Shown in pieces: positions 58,546 through 64,000 of a stretch of 64,000 nucleotides of DNA. The position numbers and the translations under genes are program-made. Source of the stretch: an uncultured Bacteroidia bacterium (GTDB taxonomy: Bacteria > Bacteroidota > Bacteroidia > Bacteroidales > ML635J-15); NCBI GenBank assembly GCA_902800045.1, contig CADCCZ010000002.1:1-64000 (forward strand), given 5' to 3'. Below the pieces are notes generated by a model. It made no database searches. It was not told the DNA's origin and worked only from the letters and a program-made list of their open reading frames with translations. Each line of letters opens with the position of its first letter. Position 1 is the stretch's first letter.

Positions 58546-59644
58546 AAGCAAGTTTATATACTTCCTCGGCAATTACATTTGCAGCGTCGAGAAGTTCCAA
58601 TTTCTTGATATTTTGCGAAAGTCTTTCGCGCGAAGGCATATCCGACACAAGCGAAAGCACCTTATCGACAAGCACGTTGCGAGCATCTACGTCTCTAACC
58701 ATCAAGGCTGCATCCTTATCGACAAGTGCCATTGCATTCTTTGTCTGATGATCTTCGGCAACATTTGGCGATGGAACAAATACCACAGGTTTGCCCACAA
58801 TGCACAATTCGGAGATTGTGCTAGCACCAGCGCGCGAAACAATTACATCGGCTGCTGCAAATGCCAAATCCATCTTGTAGATAAAATCGTTAACATACAA
58901 ACCTTTTTTCTGCTCGCCGACAATACCACGGGCGGTCTCGATATAGCCCTTGCCCGTCTGCCATATAAGCTGCACACCAGCATCGGCGAACTTCTGAAGT
59001 CCACCAGCTATGCTTTCGTTGATGGTCTTTGCGCCAAGGCTTCCACCGACAACCAGTACTATTGGCTTGTCGGCTTCAAGTCCGAAAAAATCCAAAGCTT
59101 CGTTGCGCTTCGAGTCTATGTTGCGTATATCCTGACGAACAGGATTTCCAGTCTTCATTATCTTTTCGGCAGGGAAGAAACGTTCCATGTTGTCGTATGC
59201 AACGCAAATCTTGCGAACCTTGCCGGCAAGTTTCTTGTTTACTACGCCAGGATACGAATTCTGTTCCTGAAGCAGACAAGGAACGCCAGCCCTCGAAGCA
59301 GCATTAAGAGCAGGGTAACTAGCATAGCCGCCAACACCGACAGCCACATCGGGACGGAAATCGGCAATTATCTTCTTGGCCTTGCCGTTACTCTTTATTA
59401 CACTCGAAATGAACTTAAACCACTTGAGCGAAAGTTTACGCGGCATACCCATTATCGGCAAGCCAATTATATTGTAACCTGCTGCAGGCACCTTCTCCAT
59501 TTCCATACGGCCTTCGGCTCCAACAAACTGAATTTCCACTTCGGGATATTTTTCGCGAAGCGCATTTGCTATCGATACGGCAGGAAATATATGTCCGCCA
59601 GTACCGCCACCACTTATCAGCACCTTAAATTTGTTTTCGTTCAT
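58535..59644 (-). CDS. murG: UDP-N-acetylglucosamine transferase MurG
   Basis: 369 residues. GT-B fold glycosyltransferase that turns lipid I into lipid II at the inner face of the membrane. Visible: ISGGGTGGHIFPAVSIANAL (N-terminal glycine loop), GVGGYASYPA, LVVGGSLGAKTINE and the acceptor-side DVIVSRAGASTISELC with KPVVFVPSP. Start overlaps the end of ftsW by 20 bp. Confidence 0.97.
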   Translation of the reverse strand: MNENKFKVLISGGGTGGHIFPAVSIANALREKYPEVEIQFVGAEGRMEMEKVPAAGYNIIGLPIMGMPRKLSLKWFKFISSVIKSNGKAKKIIADFRPDVAVGVGGYASYPALNAASRAGVPCLLQEQNSYPGVVNKKLAGKVRKICVAYDNMERFFPAEKIMKTGNPVRQDIRNIDSKRNEALDFFGLEADKPIVLVVGGSLGAKTINESIAGGLQKFADAGVQLIWQTGKGYIETARGIVGEQKKGLYVNDFIYKMDLAFAAADVIVSRAGASTISELCIVGKPVVFVPSPNVAEDHQTKNAMALVDKDAALMVRDVDARNVLVDKVLSLVSDMPSRERLSQNIKKLELLDAANVIAEEVYKLAYEK

Positions 59645-60947
59645 TTTCGTCTATGTTTAATTCGTTATCTTCAATTATTTCTTCTGGCTCCGAGCCATTT
59701 TCTTCCACCACTGCAGAGTCGACAGTTGCATCGGCATTGTCAGCAACAAGGGTTACGTCGCCATCGGCCTCGGTTTCCTGCGCAATTGGAGCTGTAGCGT
59801 CGTCAACCTCACGACTTACACTAAGTATCACACCAATGGCAAAACCGATAAACAGCAGCGACGAGTTTCCGTAGCTTACAAACGGTAATGTCTGACCGGT
59901 AACAGGCATCAGGTCGGTCGATACTGCCATATTCGACAAGGCTTGTATCACAATCATCGACATGAGGCCAAGCACCAGATACTGCCGGAATTTATATTTC
60001 GGCTTCAGTTCCGAATCAGGCTCAAGCTTGTTTATCTTTTTTACAATCGTTATTGCCCTGTAAAAGAGCATTATATACAACCAAATGAGTATCGTAGCAA
60101 ATACCAGACCTGTTTCCTCGACTATATTTGCAAAAATGTAGTCGCAGTGAGCATTTGCAAGTTTTACCTTTGCATGACCGTTTCCTGGGCCTCTGCCAAC
60201 TATTCCACCCGAAGCCACAGCCATACGCGCATTGTTTACCTGCACTTGGTCGGCTTCGTTGGGATTTCCCTCAATCCACGATTCAACCCTCGCCTTCCAT
60301 GTAGGGAAACGCCAAATGCTGATATTGCCGTAAAGTATCACGCAGAACAGCAAAGCACCAGAAACAGCTGCCACACCAAAAAGTCCCCAGAAATACTTAC
60401 GCTTAATAGCACTGAAAAACAACAACACCATCGCTTCGAAAAATACCAGCAAAGCTGTAGAAAGGTTCGACGGCATTATAAGGAAACATGTAAGGAATAT
60501 CGGGAACAATATGATCTTTACAAAAGCTCCTATGCTAGTTATTTCTTCCTCCTTCTTCGATAGTTTGTTAGCCAGGAACATAAGCAGGGCAACCTTTGCG
60601 AAGTCGGAAGTCTGCAAGGTTATAGGACCAATAATGAGCCAACGCTTTGCGCCGTTTACCTCGGGAGCAAAAAGCCATGTAAGTATCAGCAGGATAATGG
60701 AAAGCCCATACAGCAGATACGAAACCTTGCGGAAATACTTGCAAGGAATCTTATGTATGACATATATACATGCTACTGCAATAAGCAAGCCAAACACATG
60801 CTTGAACAAGTGCTGCGTAGTATTAGTACCTGGCAATTGCACAGAAGCGCTATATACCGACAATACGGAATACATGAACAATACGGCTATTATAATCCAT
60901 ATTCCACGATTTCCACCGAATATAACCTTAAACTTCGAGAATGCCAT
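59625..60947 (-). CDS. ftsW: Lipid II polymerase FtsW (SEDS family)
   Basis: 440 residues with about ten transmembrane helices. Family signatures are NGAKRWLIIGPITLQTSDFAKVAL, GNGHAKVKLANAHCDYIFANIVEETG and the ending MPVTGQTLPFVSYGNSSLL. SEDS glycosyltransferase of the divisome, working with a class B PBP that is not in the window. A hydrophilic acidic tail (about 375-440, with VTLVADNADATVDS and EENGSEPEEIIEDNE) extends into the cytoplasm and is longer than in most relatives; the end of the tail is encoded within the overlap with murG. Confidence 0.95.
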   Translation of the reverse strand: MAFSKFKVIFGGNRGIWIIIAVLFMYSVLSVYSASVQLPGTNTTQHLFKHVFGLLIAVACIYVIHKIPCKYFRKVSYLLYGLSIILLILTWLFAPEVNGAKRWLIIGPITLQTSDFAKVALLMFLANKLSKKEEEITSIGAFVKIILFPIFLTCFLIMPSNLSTALLVFFEAMVLLFFSAIKRKYFWGLFGVAAVSGALLFCVILYGNISIWRFPTWKARVESWIEGNPNEADQVQVNNARMAVASGGIVGRGPGNGHAKVKLANAHCDYIFANIVEETGLVFATILIWLYIMLFYRAITIVKKINKLEPDSELKPKYKFRQYLVLGLMSMIVIQALSNMAVSTDLMPVTGQTLPFVSYGNSSLLFIGFAIGVILSVSREVDDATAPIAQETEADGDVTLVADNADATVDSAVVEENGSEPEEIIEDNELNIDENERKQI

Positions 60948-60962
60948 TGCCTTACTAATTTA

Positions 60963-62312
60963 TTACAGGTTTCTTACTGCAATCTTAAACTTGTTACCAC
61001 GGTCCTCGTAGTTGTCGAAGAGGTCGAAACTTGCACATGCCGGCGAAAGCAATACAGTGTCGCCAGGCTTACCCATGTGGTATGCTTCATTTACGGCATC
61101 GTCCATGCTGGTTACGTCAACCATCGGAATTCCGCTCTTGTCGAAAGCCTTGTGGATAGGACTATTGTCGATACCTAAGCAAACTATGCCAGTAACTTTC
61201 TTCTCAACAAGTTCGCGCAACTCCTCGTAGTCGTTGCCCTTATCCTTACCACCGACAATCCATACTATAGGAGTGGTGACAGATTCGAGTGCATACCATA
61301 CAGAATTTATGTTGGTTGCCTTCGAGTCGTTGACAAACTTTATACCTCTGATAGTGAGAACCGGTTCCATACGGTGTTCAACGTTCTTGAAGTCCATAAG
61401 GCTTTCGCGGATGACATCGTTCCTGATGTTGAGCACCTGAGCAACGATACCAGCAGCCATCGAGTTGTAAACGTTGTGCTTACCCTTTATCGAAAGATCG
61501 TCGATGAGCATTGTCAATGTCTTGCTGCTGTTGTTTACATAGTCGATAGACTTTTCGTCCTCGCTGAGCATAGCACCATTCTTCACCTTTCTCTTCTTCT
61601 GTGTGAACTCGAGCTGGGTGGCAAGGATTTCGCGCTTCGAGATTTCGTTTATGATGACCTCGTCGTCGGAACAGTAGATGAAAGAATCCTTAGCAGTGGT
61701 GTTCTGCAAGATACGGAACTTAGCATCGATATAGTTCTGGAACTTGTGGTCGTAGCGGTCCAAGTGGTCGGGAGTGATGTTCATCAGCACCGACAAGTCG
61801 CTCTTGAACTTGTACATATTGTCGAGTTGGAAACTGCTAAGTTCGATAACATAGTAGTCGTACTCCTTGGTTGCAACCTGGTAAGCAAAGCTTTGTCCTA
61901 CATTGCCAGCCAAGCCTACATTGAGACCTGCTTTCTTGAGTATGTGGTAGATAAGCATTGTAGTTGTAGTCTTTCCATTACTACCTGTGATACAAATCTT
62001 TACGGCATTGGTATAACGTGCAGCAAACTCTATTTCCGAAATTACTGGAATACCCAGTTCGCGAGCCTTCACCACCAATGGTGCTGTTTCGGGAATACCA
62101 GGGCTCTTTATAATTTCGCTTGCATTGAGAATCAATTCCTCGGTATGCTGCTTTTCTTCGTAAAGCACATTATAATCCTTAAGCAACTCCTTGTACTTGT
62201 CGGCGATTTCGCCCTTATCCGAAACAAATACATCGAAATCGTTTACAGCTGCCAATACGGCTGCTCCTGTTCCACTCTCTCCAGCTCCTAATACTACAAT
62301 TCTGTTTTCCAC
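60963..62312 (-). CDS. murD: UDP-N-acetylmuramoylalanine-D-glutamate ligase
   Basis: 449 residues. Visible motifs: VLGAGESGTGAAVLA (UDP-binding), ITGSNGKTTTTMLIYHIL (ATP loop), the LNITPDHLDRY-like MNITPDHLDRY, EHRMEPV, and VNDSKATN. Adds D-glutamate to the stem peptide in the cytoplasm. It lies 15 bp before ftsW and 4 bp after mraY in the transcript. Confidence 0.97.
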   Translation of the reverse strand: MENRIVVLGAGESGTGAAVLAAVNDFDVFVSDKGEIADKYKELLKDYNVLYEEKQHTEELILNASEIIKSPGIPETAPLVVKARELGIPVISEIEFAARYTNAVKICITGSNGKTTTTMLIYHILKKAGLNVGLAGNVGQSFAYQVATKEYDYYVIELSSFQLDNMYKFKSDLSVLMNITPDHLDRYDHKFQNYIDAKFRILQNTTAKDSFIYCSDDEVIINEISKREILATQLEFTQKKRKVKNGAMLSEDEKSIDYVNNSSKTLTMLIDDLSIKGKHNVYNSMAAGIVAQVLNIRNDVIRESLMDFKNVEHRMEPVLTIRGIKFVNDSKATNINSVWYALESVTTPIVWIVGGKDKGNDYEELRELVEKKVTGIVCLGIDNSPIHKAFDKSGIPMVDVTSMDDAVNEAYHMGKPGDTVLLSPACASFDLFDNYEDRGNKFKIAVRNL

Positions 62313-62316
62313 GGTC

Positions 62317-63639
62317 TTATCTTAATTTTAATGTTACAATTGAAATAATAGCCAACAACAATGTTACAATCCAGAATCTGGCCACAATCTTGGATTCGGG
62401 CATTCCCTTTTTCTGATAATGATGGTGCAACGGTGCCATCTTAAACGGACGTTTCTCCACTGGCACGGGCACACCTTTGGGCAAATGATGCTTTTTGCGA
62501 TAATGCTTGCAATAGCGGTTCTGTATGATTACCGAAAGGCTCTCGACAAGGAAAATTCCACAAAGAATCGGGAGAATAAGTTCCTTCTTGATGATAATTG
62601 CAAACACTGCGATGATACCTCCCAAGGTAAGGCTTCCGGTGTCGCCCATGAAAACCTGTGCGGGATAGGTGTTGTACCATAGGAAGCCGATAGTTGCTCC
62701 GATGAATGCAGCTGCAAAGACCATCAATTCACCTGTGTTCGGAATGTATAATATATTAAGGTATTCGGCGGCCACGCGGTTACCCGAAACGTATGCCAGA
62801 ATACCGAGAGTAGCTCCTATGATTGCCGAAGTTCCCGTCGCTAGTCCGTCCATGCCGTCGGTAAGGTTGGCTCCGTTGGATACCGCAGCGACAACCAAGA
62901 TTGTCATTATGATAAACACCAGCCATGCCAATATGTCGGCATAGTCGCCAGCCCAAGCAACAAACCAACGGTAGTCGAGTTCGTTGTTCTTGAAGAACGG
63001 GATGGTTGTCTTGGTTGACTTCACGTCGGAGTATTCGGTCACGCCACTGCAGTCCGAATTACCGACTACCTCAACTACTTCGCAATTGGGCTGATTTTCA
63101 ACAACTACTTTTTCCCTTATCACAGCATCGGGCGAGAAGTAAAGGATTGCACCGACTGCAAAACCGAGAAGTATCTGTCCCAACAGCTTGAACTTGCCTG
63201 GCAATCCGTCCTTGTTGTGCTTCTTCTGCTTCAGGTAGTCGTCGAGGAAACCGAGACAGCCGAGCCACAAGGTAGTGACAAGCATCAAAATGGTATAGAC
63301 ATTGTTCAGCTGCGCAAACAGCAAGGTCGGAATCACGATTGCCGCAATGATGATAAGACCACCCATTGTCGGCACGTTCTTCTTGAAATTCTTCACATTG
63401 TTGACACAAGTGTCACAATTCTGTGAATTTTCGGTCGGAACATCGTTCATTGTGGTTCTAGTCTCTTCGATTTCGGTCTTTCCCGACTTCTTCATACGCT
63501 TTATGAACCACTTTCCGAACCATATCGCTATGATAAGCGAAGCAATCATTGAAATACCCGAACGGAACGAAATGTACTGAAATACACCGGCTCCGGGCAT
63601 TCCCAAATCTTGCAGGTACTGAAATAAATGATAAAACAT
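62317..63639 (-). CDS. mraY: Phospho-N-acetylmuramoyl-pentapeptide transferase
   Basis: 440 residues with about ten membrane helices. It makes lipid I. Core motifs are PTMGGLIIIAAI, LGFLDDYLKQKKHNKDGL, NGANLTDGMDGLATG, MGDTGSLTLGG and APLHHHYQKKG. Compared with the 360-residue E. coli enzyme there are two extra hydrophilic stretches: about 52-88, between the first helix and the PTMGG motif and carrying NCDTCVNN, and about 168-222, after LYFSPDAVIRE. Insertions here are common in Bacteroidota MraY. The gene is 6 bp from murE. Confidence 0.96.
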   Translation of the reverse strand: MFYHLFQYLQDLGMPGAGVFQYISFRSGISMIASLIIAIWFGKWFIKRMKKSGKTEIEETRTTMNDVPTENSQNCDTCVNNVKNFKKNVPTMGGLIIIAAIVIPTLLFAQLNNVYTILMLVTTLWLGCLGFLDDYLKQKKHNKDGLPGKFKLLGQILLGFAVGAILYFSPDAVIREKVVVENQPNCEVVEVVGNSDCSGVTEYSDVKSTKTTIPFFKNNELDYRWFVAWAGDYADILAWLVFIIMTILVVAAVSNGANLTDGMDGLATGTSAIIGATLGILAYVSGNRVAAEYLNILYIPNTGELMVFAAAFIGATIGFLWYNTYPAQVFMGDTGSLTLGGIIAVFAIIIKKELILPILCGIFLVESLSVIIQNRYCKHYRKKHHLPKGVPVPVEKRPFKMAPLHHHYQKKGMPESKIVARFWIVTLLLAIISIVTLKLR

Positions 63640-63645
63640 AATCCG

Positions 63646-64000
63646 TTAGTTGTTAAATGCGTTATTTAAAATCTCCTTGTCGTCGAAATGATGACGAACT
63701 CCTTTTATTTCCTGATAAGTCTCATGGCCCTTGCCTGCCACAAGTATTATGTCGCCTTTCTTGGCAAGCATACAAGCTGTGCGTATTGCCTCTTCGCGGC
63801 TAGTAATCCTGAGAACCTTGTTCTTCCACTGCGGTTCAACGCCCTTCTGCATATCGTCGAGAATGTCTTCGGGTTCCTCGTTGCGTGGGTTGTCGGAAGT
63901 AAGGATGACCTTGTCGCTCATTTCGGCGGCTATGGCTGCCATTTCGGGGCGCTTGGTCTTGTCGCGGTTTCCGCCACAGCCGACAACGGTTATCAATGTT
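63646..64000 (-). CDS. murE: UDP-N-acetylmuramyl-tripeptide synthetase, C-terminal part (gene continues beyond right edge)
   Basis: The 118 C-terminal residues visible here are the ligase domain [34 protein letters not shown], and [18 protein letters not shown] is the motif that recognises meso-diaminopimelate, so the wall should be of the mDAP type. The ATG at 63996 is internal, not the start. The gene is first in the visible cluster and precedes mraY by 6 bp. Confidence 0.96.
   Translation of the reverse strand, partial: TLITVVGCGGNRDKTKRPEMAAIAAEMSDKVILTSDNPRNEEPEDILDDMQKGVEPQWKNKVLRITSREEAIRTACMLAKKGDIILVAGKGHETYQEIKGVRHHFDDKEILNNAFNN

Noticed and set aside
58484..59797. 437-codon plus-strand frame opposite murG and the end of ftsW
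   Set aside because: Shadow of murG; composition is not protein-like and no domain is seen.
61374..62291. 305-codon plus-strand frame opposite murD
   Set aside because: Shadow of murD.

Overview
The window is chromosomal DNA from a member of the Bacteroidota, most likely of the Bacteroidales. Evidence: a type IX secretion system (T9SS) core operon in the order porP-gldK-gldL-gldM-gldN, proteins ending in T9SS C-terminal sorting domains, promoter boxes of the Bacteroidota form TAnnTTTG, a dcw cluster with FtsQ-FtsA-FtsZ followed by a YqeY protein, and a tmRNA whose tag reads GAENNYAFAA. The part of MurE inside the window carries the DNPR motif of meso-diaminopimelate-adding ligases. I cannot name the genus.

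Layout, left to right. (1) 1-10686 minus: a giant secreted repeat protein of at least 3562 codons, running off the left edge, with CUB-like, jelly-roll, SprB/PKD-like and HYR-like modules. (2) 11131-11529 minus: tmRNA; 11781-15407 minus: a gingipain-family (C25) protease with a T9SS sorting tail. (3) 15519-18788 plus: a periplasmic TPR protein and a PorE-like TPR/PD40/CRD/OmpA protein. (4) 18847-25844: aroB-aroA, PBP1A (minus) and topA. (5) 26147-32483 plus: the T9SS core and motor operon, closed by a strong terminator. (6) 32656-36099 plus: prs, a deoxynucleoside kinase, and an OmpA/TPR lipoprotein that looks highly expressed. (7) 36208-37768 minus: a class III aminotransferase behind a stand-alone response-regulator receiver. 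(8) 37994-38096 minus: SRP RNA. (9) 38196-42548 plus: pyrC followed by a tightly packed run of small genes. (10) 42607-49796 plus: three proteases in a row (secreted MORN-caspase, secreted papain with a DUF4384-like domain, YpfJ-type zinc peptidase), then a HAD hydrolase and an MsrA-AlkD fusion. (11) 49944-52017 plus: a 35-codon orphan sorting-tail ORF and a full T9SS cargo protein. (12) 52129-64000 minus: a YgjP-like peptidase and a small unknown protein, then the cell-wall and division cluster yqeY, ftsZ, ftsA, ftsQ, murC, murG, ftsW, murD, mraY and the C-terminus of murE (listed left to right, transcribed right to left).

How it fits together: one 64 kb stretch encodes the motor, ring and periplasmic parts of the T9SS (GldKLMN, PorP, a PorE-like anchor) together with at least two probable substrates that show a sorting tail (C25 protease and 50059-52017) and the giant adhesin, which is a probable substrate although its C-terminus is outside the window. 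The most unusual elements are the secreted caspase/papain pair, the MsrA-AlkD fusion, the orphan sorting tail behind its own promoter-like box, and the precise internal duplications of the giant adhesin. No rRNA, tRNA, CRISPR array, transposase or prophage gene was seen.
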